Below, in pieces: positions 17,836 through 25,636 of a stretch of 64,000 bases of DNA. Under the pieces are notes generated by a model. It made no database searches. It was not told where the DNA came from and saw nothing but the letters and a program-made list of their open reading frames with translations. This stretch comes from Parasalinivibrio latis. Lineage in GTDB: Bacteria > Pseudomonadota > Gammaproteobacteria > Enterobacterales > Vibrionaceae. The stretch is taken from positions 310,001 through 374,000 of the forward strand of contig NZ_CP098813.1 in assembly GCF_036825535.1 (NCBI RefSeq), given 5' to 3'. Every line of letters begins with the position of its first letter. Position 1 is the stretch's first letter. Both the position numbers and the translations under genes were made by a program.

Positions 17836-18600
17836 TTACTGATTGACCTTGCCGGGAAGACTGAGATCACCCGACGCGACATCGAACACATCGACCACAC
17901 AGAAAAATGGCGCATGGAGGTTTGCATTTACTCTCAGGCCGGACGTCACCGCGTCATAGCCTGCAGAATCAATGACTGCAGCATCCGGGAAAGGAACCCG
18001 GATATCTACCGACTCCCCGGTAAGTACTGGGTCGTATCCCGGACTGTCAATCAGTATTGGTAAACCGGGCCATGTCCGGGGCAGCCGGGGCGTCTGACCT
18101 TGCGGGATATCTTTTACAGCAAGTTTTCCTTCGCCACAGCGGTCATCCGGCGTAAGTACCACCCAGTGTGAATGCCACACGTTACCGTCGTTGTCATAAT
18201 TCGTGTCACCATTCTCATCGAAAAGCGGTGTGTCATCGAAATCCGGGTGACTTGCCACCGCCAGAGCCAGAATACCTGCATCTTTCTCGAACCCGACATC
18301 ATAAGCATTAAGCGTAGTGGGCCAGACGTAAGCAAACGCCTCAGACCCCGCAACTTTACCGGTTGCCACCGGAGTTGACGCGCCAGCTTTCCCGGAGATC
18401 GCCATATGGAAAGTGGCTATGTTCCCTGATGCCGTCACTTTTGCATGCACAATATCGAAGTTGGGTTTGGCTGTGTTCCCCTGCTTAGCCTCAATTCCGT
18501 TGGAATGCTTGCCACCTGCGAAGGCTGAAAATGCGGCTAACAAAAATAACAGACAAATCACAACCAGAAGCAAAGGGCTAAATTGTGTTTGGTTCTTCAT
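17836..18600 (-). CDS. Exported protein of unknown function
   Basis: A 254-residue protein with a clear signal peptide (residues 8-29, ending AFAGG). The mature part is acidic and rich in Asp and Gly, with 'HPDFDDTPLFDENGDTNYDN' looking like a possible calcium-binding loop and 'VWHSHWVVLTPDDRCGEGKL' as a conserved-looking core. I do not recognise the family. It is the first gene of an operon with a thioredoxin-like protein, and its promoter faces a MarR regulator with shared TCGA-dyad sites. Confidence 0.65.
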   Translation of the reverse strand: MKNQTQFSPLLLVVICLLFLLAAFSAFAGGKHSNGIEAKQGNTAKPNFDIVHAKVTASGNIATFHMAISGKAGASTPVATGKVAGSEAFAYVWPTTLNAYDVGFEKDAGILALAVASHPDFDDTPLFDENGDTNYDNDGNVWHSHWVVLTPDDRCGEGKLAVKDIPQGQTPRLPRTWPGLPILIDSPGYDPVLTGESVDIRVPFPDAAVIDSAGYDAVTSGLRVNANLHAPFFCVVDVFDVASGDLSLPGKVNQ

Positions 18601-18627
18601 GACTCACTCCTTGTATCACTTACATAG

Positions 18628-18642
18628 TTTCGACTCGATACC
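18628..18642. promoter_or_regulatory. Candidate MarR operator, site 1
   Basis: TTTCGACTCGATACC contains the dyad TWTCGA-C-TCGAWA, a form common for MarR-family sites. It lies 28 bases upstream of the exported-protein start at 18600, next to a TATATAA-like -10 stretch. Confidence 0.6.
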
Positions 18643-18678
18643 TATATAAACACCGCTTATTCCAGCTTGTCAAGAATG

Positions 18679-18693
18679 TTTCGAGGCGATACC
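18679..18693. promoter_or_regulatory. Candidate MarR operator, site 2
   Basis: TTTCGAGGCGATACC repeats site 1 with two substitutions, 51 bases away in the same orientation and 10 bases before the MarR start chosen here (18703). Confidence 0.55.
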
Positions 18694-18702
18694 ATTGATC
18701 TC

Positions 18703-19260
18703 ATGAACAAGAATGCAGAAAACTTACAGCGCATACTGGAGCGAGTGACTGCCCTCCTCCGGAACGAAAGGCGCAACAAACTGATCGAACACGGACTTTT
18801 ACCGGTTCAGTTCGACGTACTCTACTACCTGGCAAGTTGTAACCGTTACTCAGATACGCTGATGGCACTCACAGAATACCTGGGACAGACAAAGGGAACC
18901 GTTTCCCAAACACTGAAAGTGCTGGAAAAAAAGGCGTTAATTTACCGAAGCCGGGATGAGAAGGATAAGCGGATTATCCACCTACAACTTTCAGATGAAG
19001 GTGAACGCATTGTTGGCAGTGAAACAACATCGGCATTGCTTACCGGCATAGATGAAACTGCTGCAGCGGCATTGGTTGATGGACTTACTCATTTGCTCAG
19101 TACAGTTCAAAAAGCAAACCGGTCAAAAGCATTTGGACAGTGCCGAAATTGCCGGTTCAATCAACATCAGGAAAATGGCAGTTTTTTCTGCGCACTGACA
19201 CAGGAAACACTCAGCTCAACGGAAGTCACACAGATATGTGTAGAATTTGAAGCTCCCTGA
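18703..19260 (+). CDS. MarR-family regulator with C-terminal four-Cys motif
   Basis: About 185 residues: a MarR winged-helix domain (residues 1-140, 'LTEYLGQTKGTVSQTLKVLEKKALIYRSRDEKDKR') followed by C-x2-C-x12-C-x15-C ('GQCRNCRF' to 'QICVEFE'). Four Cys in this spacing suggest a zinc or iron-sulfur site or a thiol switch, unusual in MarR proteins. In-frame starts exist at 18667 (TTG) and 18676 (ATG), but both would place operator site 2 inside the gene and none has a good Shine-Dalgarno, so the start is uncertain. It is divergent from an exported protein / thioredoxin-like operon, its likely target. Confidence 0.82.
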   Translation: MNKNAENLQRILERVTALLRNERRNKLIEHGLLPVQFDVLYYLASCNRYSDTLMALTEYLGQTKGTVSQTLKVLEKKALIYRSRDEKDKRIIHLQLSDEGERIVGSETTSALLTGIDETAAAALVDGLTHLLSTVQKANRSKAFGQCRNCRFNQHQENGSFFCALTQETLSSTEVTQICVEFEAP

Positions 19261-19264
19261 CTCA

Positions 19265-19296
19265 ACAAAAAATGGCAGCCGATTGCGGCTGCCATT
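19265..19296 (-). terminator. Terminator of the small lipoprotein gene
   Basis: AATGGCAGCC / GGCTGCCATT, 10-bp stem with a 6-base loop; on the minus strand it is followed by a T run. It also lies just past the stop of the convergent MarR gene. Confidence 0.8.
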
Positions 19297-19319
19297 CTGT
19301 GCAAACTAAATAACAGAAC

Positions 19320-19592
19320 TTATTTGGTTTTCGCTTTTTCAAAACATACTGTCATTTCAGTAGATGATTTGTTGTCCGTGGTGTACTCGGATGCATAAAT
19401 CATCGTCCAGCCATCATATTCAGCCAGCGCTTCATTCGCACCAGAGGAATCAGTAGCGAATGTAGTACAACGCATCATTTTGCTTGTATTGTTAGAATCA
19501 AAGTCGCGCATTTGGCTGGTCACATTAGCACCAGAACAACCGGCAAGAAGCAGAACAGCGATAGAAGGCAAAAGGATTTTTTTCATAATCAT
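19320..19592 (-). CDS. Small lipoprotein of unknown function
   Basis: 90 residues with a signal peptide and lipobox (LLLAGC, lipid-modified Cys19). The mature 70 residues have two further Cys ('MMRCTTF' and 'MTVCFEK') that could form a disulfide. No family recognised. The first ATG (19592) has GAG 6 bases upstream; the third codon is also ATG. It is followed by a terminator. Confidence 0.75.
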   Translation of the reverse strand: MIMKKILLPSIAVLLLAGCSGANVTSQMRDFDSNNTSKMMRCTTFATDSSGANEALAEYDGWTMIYASEYTTDNKSSTEMTVCFEKAKTK

Positions 19593-19724
19593 AAAGTGCT
19601 CAATAAAGTGAGCGTCGATTATAAAAACCTCGCCGTTAGAATTATTTGCGCTAATTCAATGAATTGTGCTGTTATCTGAAATAGGTTCGCCTGCATCACT
19701 TGGATGTTGCTACTCGGTCTTGAA

Positions 19725-20057
19725 TCAGTGTTTTACGGATGCCGAGAAGACATTCATCACCACCACTCCAGACACAATCAACACTAAGCCAATGATGGCC
19801 GGAATATCGAGCTTTTGCCCGAAGAGCAGCCAGCCTGCAATGGCAATCAACGCAACACCGAGACCCGCCCAAATTGCATAGGCAATACCAACAGGTATCA
19901 CCTTCAATGTCAGGGATAGAAAATAGAATGCAACACAGTAACCCGCAACAACTGTAACTGACGGCCACAACTTACTGAAACCATCACTGCTTTTCAGTGC
20001 TGAAGTCGCGATGACCTCTGACACAATTGCGACCAATAAAAAAAGCCAGTTTTTCAT
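19725..20057 (-). CDS. Small multidrug resistance (SMR, EmrE/Qac-type) efflux protein
   Basis: 110 residues, four membrane helices, the standard SMR length. Glu14 in 'VAIVSEVIATSALKSS' is the essential proton/substrate carboxylate, and 'PVGIAYAIWAGLGVALIAIAG' is the second conserved block. Works as an antiparallel dimer exporting cationic drugs such as quaternary ammonium compounds in exchange for protons. Single-gene unit, divergent from the nuclease gene. Confidence 0.93.
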   Translation of the reverse strand: MKNWLFLLVAIVSEVIATSALKSSDGFSKLWPSVTVVAGYCVAFYFLSLTLKVIPVGIAYAIWAGLGVALIAIAGWLLFGQKLDIPAIIGLVLIVSGVVVMNVFSASVKH

Positions 20058-20249
20058 GCATCCCTCTGCCGAACACGTACCCAGTTTTTCGCTTAAGACC
20101 AGTCTATCCCATTATTTCAACGCAAATATTCTGGATTGATCACTTTTAAGACGCTTCCTGTAAACCGACTCACACATACTCAAATTCAACATCACTGACA
20201 GATATATCATGCAGAGCATACATATACCTTCCACGTTAAAGGATCACAA

Positions 20250-21167
20250 ATGAACAATGGAACACGCGTAGATGCCAAAGTCAGCCGGGTGGTTGATGGT
20301 GATACTCTCCGGGTTTTTCTCCCAGGCGCTGAAGAAGATGAATCACTCAGGATTTTGGCATTAGATACTGAAGAATCCCGGGCGGGCAGCGGCAAGCCCA
20401 AAACACCCTGGGGCGTTGAAGCCAAAAAGCGGGCAGAAGCATTCTTTACCAAAGGTGACACTGTCACGCTGGAGTTTCCAGGCAATGAACCACTTGCTGT
20501 CTGCATGCAAAAATACCGGGGTAATTTCGGCCGCCTCCTTGTCTTCGTCCATAATAACGGCGTCGACTTTCAGGAGACTATGATTCGCGAGGGTTACAGC
20601 CCGTATTTCACCAAATATGGCAATGCCCAACTTGAACATTTACATCTTAGGTATACAGAAGCAGAGCGACACGCCCAACAACAGGGTGGCGGTATCTGGG
20701 ATCAGATTACAGTCAATGGCAGCGAAATTCGAAATTATGCTGCATTGGGTACCTGGTGGTCGCTGCGAGCACAAATTATAGACCAATATCGAGCATTGAA
20801 GTCAGCCCACTCAGACTTACTGAATACTAGATTGGATTACCAAGAGATAGTTCAGAAAGCACAAATTGGCGAAGAAGTGGTTATTTTTACAGAAATAAGA
20901 GATCTTAAACGTATCGCAATACGGCACACCTTAGCCAGTATCGGTTCAATTCAACAGCCGTTTTCTCTTTTCATTCCAGACTCCGATGGAGACATCGGAC
21001 AAAATATCATTGAATTATTGGTAAACCGATATATTCCAGGCGAAGAAACCCACCCCCGTCGGGGTTATGCATATATTAAAGGTGAACTTAGCCTTTTTCG
21101 GGATAAGCCCCAGATGAAAATAACCTCTCCATTTCAAATTACCGACAATTACCCTTCATGCAAATAA
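20250..21167 (+). CDS. Thermonuclease-like (SNase-fold) protein with extra C-terminal domain
   Basis: A 305-residue protein. Residues about 5-150 are an SNase OB-fold: 'VVDGDTLRVFLPG', 'LRILALDTEESRAG' and 'GRLLVFV' with the expected acidic and Arg positions, ending 'AERHAQQQGGGIWD'. The second half (about 155-305) is a further domain that may be another OB-like fold. No signal peptide is seen, unlike secreted thermonucleases. AAAGGA stands 6 bases before the ATG. The C-terminal half and the following intergenic sequence are AT-rich compared with the neighbours. Confidence 0.8.
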   Translation: MNNGTRVDAKVSRVVDGDTLRVFLPGAEEDESLRILALDTEESRAGSGKPKTPWGVEAKKRAEAFFTKGDTVTLEFPGNEPLAVCMQKYRGNFGRLLVFVHNNGVDFQETMIREGYSPYFTKYGNAQLEHLHLRYTEAERHAQQQGGGIWDQITVNGSEIRNYAALGTWWSLRAQIIDQYRALKSAHSDLLNTRLDYQEIVQKAQIGEEVVIFTEIRDLKRIAIRHTLASIGSIQQPFSLFIPDSDGDIGQNIIELLVNRYIPGEETHPRRGYAYIKGELSLFRDKPQMKITSPFQITDNYPSCK

Positions 21168-21317
21168 TTTCATTAAATCGGTTGATATGCCATATGGAAT
21201 GTCAGTGTTTTCACGACCATTCTTAATAATTTAACTGGAATTCACTCCAACGGTACTGGTAGCCTACATTCGTAACACATATATCATTTCATCTAATTAT
21301 GGGCAGTTAGAGAGGTT

Positions 21318-21878
21318 ATGAATATTACAAAGCAAAATGGATTTACGCTAATAGAACTGGTAGTGGTAATTGTTATTTTGGGAATTTTGTCGGTTACCGC
21401 AGCACCTAAATTCTTAAATTTTTCTGATGATGCACGACTCGCCACCGCAAAAGGGACTAAAGGAGCGCTAAGCGACGCAGTGCAACATGTTCACCTTTAT
21501 TGGCAGTTGCATGGTAACGATCAAGCTGTCGGAGATATGGCCAATCTTCATGATGGGTCTTACAACATCAATAGCAATGGGTATCCTATTGAGGCCGGAG
21601 ACAATAAACATGCTGGACATGCAAATATAACTGTACCCAGCGTAAATATGTGTGGCCGTCTTTGGAATAACCTATTAAGTCACAGCCCTCCCTTAGACCA
21701 CTCCGGGTTAGGTGAAGGTGCATCAGGTTCACCAAAAACCTATTATTACACTGTCGATGGTGGAATGTTTAAAGTATCAAGTGCCACTGGTGGTGTATGC
21801 CAGTATTCAATGGTTGACAAAGACAGTATTAAAATTGAATACAACTCAAACACGGGTGTTGTATCGCTTATTAACTAA
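21318..21878 (+). CDS. Type IV pilin-like (MSHA-type) prepilin
   Basis: 186 residues with the prepilin signature: short leader 'MNITKQNG' cut before Phe, then 'FTLIELVVVIVILGILSVTAAPKF' with Glu5 of the mature chain. The C-terminal half has two Cys ('VNMCGRLW', 'GGVCQYS') that can form the D-region disulfide. Segments such as 'APKFLNFSDDARLATAKGTKGAL' recall MSHA pilins. No pilus assembly genes are in the window, so this is an orphan pilin or pseudopilin. Confidence 0.88.
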   Translation: MNITKQNGFTLIELVVVIVILGILSVTAAPKFLNFSDDARLATAKGTKGALSDAVQHVHLYWQLHGNDQAVGDMANLHDGSYNINSNGYPIEAGDNKHAGHANITVPSVNMCGRLWNNLLSHSPPLDHSGLGEGASGSPKTYYYTVDGGMFKVSSATGGVCQYSMVDKDSIKIEYNSNTGVVSLIN

Positions 21879-21900
21879 TATGGTTAACTACGTTTAAAAT

Positions 21901-21929
21901 ACAGGCCGCATATCATGCGGCCTGTTTGT
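21901..21929. terminator. Bidirectional terminator (pilin / metallophosphoesterase)
   Basis: ACAGGCCGCAT / ATGCGGCCTGT, 11-bp perfect stem with a 3-base loop, then TTGTTTT on the plus strand. It lies between the convergent stops at 21878 and 21937. Confidence 0.85.
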
Positions 21930-21936
21930 TTTGACG

Positions 21937-24900
21937 TTATCGGGAAATGGTTACCCAAATATCATCTGCATAAGCATCGGAATCACTTCCTGACTTCCAC
22001 GTATTGGTTACCACCACATCAATACGGTCAGTGTCTGCCGGAATATAGTCCCCTTTCATAAAGTCTTTCCAGCCGACGGTATCTCCTTCAAGCACTGTGG
22101 TTTTGCTCAACAATGTACCGTTACGGAAGAATTCAACGTGGACATTAGCCCTGTCGCTACCACTCCAACTTCTCATCGTCGCACCGAAGCTTATCGACGC
22201 CTTACCCTGCTTAACCAGGTATTCATAGCCGGAAATATCCAGTGTCTGACGCAACGAAGCGCCGTGAACACCACTTCCACAAACACCGCCAATGTTAAAG
22301 TACGGCCCGTCGTTATTGCTCGGAATGGTACAACTTGAGTTACCGCTGTCCATAGCCGTTGAGTTGTCGGCAACCCAGTCTGTTGTACCGTTGCTGGCAT
22401 CACCATTTTTAACCAGGTTACCGTGGGTAATCTGAGGTGCAGTATCGGTATAGACAACCAATCCAATATCATCAATGTAACTGTCGTTATCGGTGCCACT
22501 GAAACGTTCACCTTGCAGGGAAACATTCACGTACACCGTTCCCTTGGGTACAGAGGCTTGCTGTGACAATTCTGTCCATTGGCTGGTATTGGTTGAAATA
22601 GAAACGGGTGACGCACCAATATCCTGATAGTTGTTACCGTAAAACTCTACAATAACGCTGGGCTTGTCAGAACCTGAGTAGTTACGCATTGTTGCACTCA
22701 GCGTCAAGTTCAACTCACCTTTCTCAATCCAGTAATGGTAGTCGGATAAATCCAGCCTCTGGGTTACCGTTGCTTTTGCCTGTCCGGCCAGACAAACTCC
22801 ACCCACTGCGAAGAAATGCGGTGTGTCATTGTCTGAGGGTACGCTACAATTGCTCGACTCTGAGAGGCTTTCCAATCCCGCCGACTGCCAACCAACAAGC
22901 CCGTGTTCTGCCGAAGCATTTTGAATCAGATTACCTTGCTGAATAAAGACTGGTGCTACTACGGGAGGTTCACAACCCAATTCGTCTGTCCGGACTTTCA
23001 GAAACAGGTCGTCAAAATAAGAGTCACTGTCACTGCTGGAGTGAGAACTCTCCATCATGAAACGTATTTTGCGGGTTCCCGGTTCAATCCAAGCCCTCTC
23101 GCTGATATTAGTCCAGTCTTCAGTATCGTTGGTGACACTGCTTTCACCAATTATTTTGTCTGATTGATCCAAATAAACAAGGCGTAACGTACCCAGGTCA
23201 TTTCCTTTTCTCCACGTGCGAATCTTCCCTCCAAACTCAGCCCAACCTTTACCTGAATCTATACTGGACAAGTTATTCGTTAACGCAATATCTTGCCATG
23301 CTTTCCCTGATTCAACACCGGTATCACAGACTTTACCCGGAGCGAAATACCCGCTGCCGTACACTACATCCGGCACGTCGTCACAACCACCAATCGGCAA
23401 CACATTTAAAGCATCCGAATCCCAGCCACTGCTCCCAGACTCAGCCCCTGGGTTAGTAAGCAAATTAGCTGTACTTGATTCACTTCCTGTTAACTCGATG
23501 CTCTGTTTTGCAGACCAATCGCTCCACGCAAAGTGCTCATCCCGATGGCGAGCACGCACACAGCTCTTGCCCGCTGAAAGGTGGTGGCTTTGTAACACCA
23601 AAGCGTTCGCTTCGTCACTGAAACGGAGATGCTTGTTTCCGAAACGGTTGCGGTGAGTCTGGTATACGGAAATGCCGTCCGCCGAAAAATCAGCCGAGGC
23701 ACAGTCTCCGGGAACCACCTGAAATTGAGTTGCATATTGAGTGTCACTATCGTTGTCGCTAAATTGCGAGGTTTTTACTACCGGGCAAGTTTTGAGGGGG
23801 GTATTAGTTAGACTTGGGGTTGCCGGTTTCCCATTGTTTTTAACCAATGAAAATTGCTGGTGTATTTGTGATGTTTCGTCGATTTCTCTATTCCCCATGG
23901 AGTAAGCTCTTACGGATATTGACCCTTTATCTCCAGGCTTAACATCCAAAGTTGTAAAACCATACACTGGAAGACTCTGATCGAACTCTGCATAGTCTCT
24001 TTGAGGAAACTCTCCCACATAATCCAGTGTTCCCGCTCCGGAAGCTACGTTAACAAACGCATGCTGGTGTTCAGTCGATACACCCTTCGAATAAGCATGA
24101 GTGTGACCAAACAAGTGAATGGTTGGTTTGTTACATTGAGTAGAAAACTCTGAGAGCGTATCACTTAATGTGCGGGCAAAGTTGCTTTCGCCCGGAAGCC
24201 ACAATTCTGACTCGTGGGGATGATGCATTTGTGCTATCACAAAGGAAACACTGTCATCGTTGCAGACGCTATTGAGCTGTTGTTGAAGCCAGGTATGCTG
24301 TGCGGGATTATTCCTGTTGGTGTTCAATGATAGTATCATTGCACCGGGATACTCCATCCTGAAATACTGCTCCGGATACGGATAGTCACTTTCATTAGCA
24401 TGTTCCGGAAGATGCATGTATTCAAAATAATTGTCCGGATGCCCATGTAAGTCATGGTTACCAACCGCTGGAATAAGCGGCACCTCAGCCAGCACATCAC
24501 TGCCAGGAGCAAAAAAAGCATCTCGCCATTCGTCTTCATCACTGCCAGTATCGACAATATCACCAGGAATCATCAATGCCTGATAAGCCTCAGACAACAA
24601 GGATCTGAATTGCTGATCCGCCAACATTTCAAAACCTTCATCATTCACTCTGCCCCAAATAGCAATTTGAGAGGCTCTATGCGCCTGAATATCGCTTGTT
24701 GCGATAGCTCGCCATCGAGCGGTGTCTGAGTCTGAGAGCGTTTTGATGGTGTAAGGGCCAAAAACTTCCCCTGAACCAGTATCTTTTACAGAGTAAATGT
24801 ACTCTGTAGACGCAGACAGGTTTGTTATTGGGAAACGATAAAGGGAAACCCCTGCTTCACTCCTTGACTCAACTACCGGCGAAATCACCGATTGTGTACC

Positions 24901-25065
24901 ACCTTCATTGAGAGTCAGAGAATATGTTTCACCAATATCTCCTTCCATCAGCACATGAACACTGCTATCGGTCAATTGCTGCAAATAGGGTTTTACATGA
25001 ACATGCGCATTCGCAAATGCAGACGCCATCACTGTCACTAGCGCCATTTGATTTATTAACTTCAT
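21937..25065 (-). CDS. Exported multidomain metallophosphoesterase with three C-terminal repeats
   Basis: 1042 residues. Signal peptide 1-20, a purple-acid-phosphatase-like Fn3 domain (about 21-110), then a calcineurin-like phosphoesterase with all motifs: 'ATSDIQAHR', 'MIPGDIVDTG', 'AVGNHD', 'AQMHHPHE' and 'FGHTHAYS'. A linker domain (415-530) precedes three repeats of about 160 residues (534-690, 712-873, 883-1042), each starting 'NL..N..AE/S.G...W' and ending in a Ser/Asp-rich 'DSDSYFDDL'-type motif, probably carbohydrate-binding jelly rolls. The ATG at 25065 has AAGGA about 9 bases upstream. Likely hydrolyses extracellular phosphoesters while bound to polymers or surfaces. Confidence 0.85.
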   Translation of the reverse strand: MKLINQMALVTVMASAFANAHVHVKPYLQQLTDSSVHVLMEGDIGETYSLTLNEGGTQSVISPVVESRSEAGVSLYRFPITNLSASTEYIYSVKDTGSGEVFGPYTIKTLSDSDTARWRAIATSDIQAHRASQIAIWGRVNDEGFEMLADQQFRSLLSEAYQALMIPGDIVDTGSDEDEWRDAFFAPGSDVLAEVPLIPAVGNHDLHGHPDNYFEYMHLPEHANESDYPYPEQYFRMEYPGAMILSLNTNRNNPAQHTWLQQQLNSVCNDDSVSFVIAQMHHPHESELWLPGESNFARTLSDTLSEFSTQCNKPTIHLFGHTHAYSKGVSTEHQHAFVNVASGAGTLDYVGEFPQRDYAEFDQSLPVYGFTTLDVKPGDKGSISVRAYSMGNREIDETSQIHQQFSLVKNNGKPATPSLTNTPLKTCPVVKTSQFSDNDSDTQYATQFQVVPGDCASADFSADGISVYQTHRNRFGNKHLRFSDEANALVLQSHHLSAGKSCVRARHRDEHFAWSDWSAKQSIELTGSESSTANLLTNPGAESGSSGWDSDALNVLPIGGCDDVPDVVYGSGYFAPGKVCDTGVESGKAWQDIALTNNLSSIDSGKGWAEFGGKIRTWRKGNDLGTLRLVYLDQSDKIIGESSVTNDTEDWTNISERAWIEPGTRKIRFMMESSHSSSDSDSYFDDLFLKVRTDELGCEPPVVAPVFIQQGNLIQNASAEHGLVGWQSAGLESLSESSNCSVPSDNDTPHFFAVGGVCLAGQAKATVTQRLDLSDYHYWIEKGELNLTLSATMRNYSGSDKPSVIVEFYGNNYQDIGASPVSISTNTSQWTELSQQASVPKGTVYVNVSLQGERFSGTDNDSYIDDIGLVVYTDTAPQITHGNLVKNGDASNGTTDWVADNSTAMDSGNSSCTIPSNNDGPYFNIGGVCGSGVHGASLRQTLDISGYEYLVKQGKASISFGATMRSWSGSDRANVHVEFFRNGTLLSKTTVLEGDTVGWKDFMKGDYIPADTDRIDVVVTNTWKSGSDSDAYADDIWVTISR

Positions 25066-25636
25066 AAGCAAACATTCCTTCTCCATGGAACGGTTTTATC
25101 CTCGAAACCCGAGGTTTTTATTGTGTTCGCCTCGCAAGTAAATAGATATTCAACATTTATGCAGTCCATTTCTAATACAAAAAATAGACTCAGTCGCAAT
25201 CTGCTATCTATCCACCGCAAAAACGAAAGAACTTCTCTCCTCTACTGAGTATCTTTTTATGAGTCACCTTACATATTGAATGTATTTGTAAGATAACCAA
25301 CTCGATATTTATGCCCTTACTTTCTTATTGTTTATTAAATAATGCTGCTCGTTATTGACTCAGGAATGCTGGGGATTTAAATATGCTTATATTTCAGAAA
25401 GATAAATAAACGCGAACCATATTTATTTTAAATCAAACAACTTATTAGGCGTATATTTTCATATAAAACAAAGCACAATTTAGATGTAATTCCCTACTCA
25501 AAAATCACTCCATATATGCTTGTGTCACATTTCTTTAACAATCCTATACCATGACAAGCTAAAATTGCTAGGATTAATTTGTAATTTTTTACAGAACCAC
25601 AATTACTGTTAATTAATTTACATGACGGATCTGAAA
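25066..25636. other. AT-rich divergent intergenic region between two phosphatase genes
   Basis: About 570 bases, strongly AT-rich, without a supported gene. It must hold promoters for the leftward metallophosphoesterase and the rightward alkaline phosphatase. GTGTCACATTTCTTTAAC near 25520-25540 faintly resembles two PHO-box half-sites with 4-base spacing, but the match is poor. Confidence 0.4.

Noticed and set aside
25518..25545. PHO-box-like sequence before the alkaline phosphatase gene
   Set aside because: Two half-sites with 4-base spacing can be drawn, but each has two or three mismatches, so it is not above chance in AT-rich DNA.
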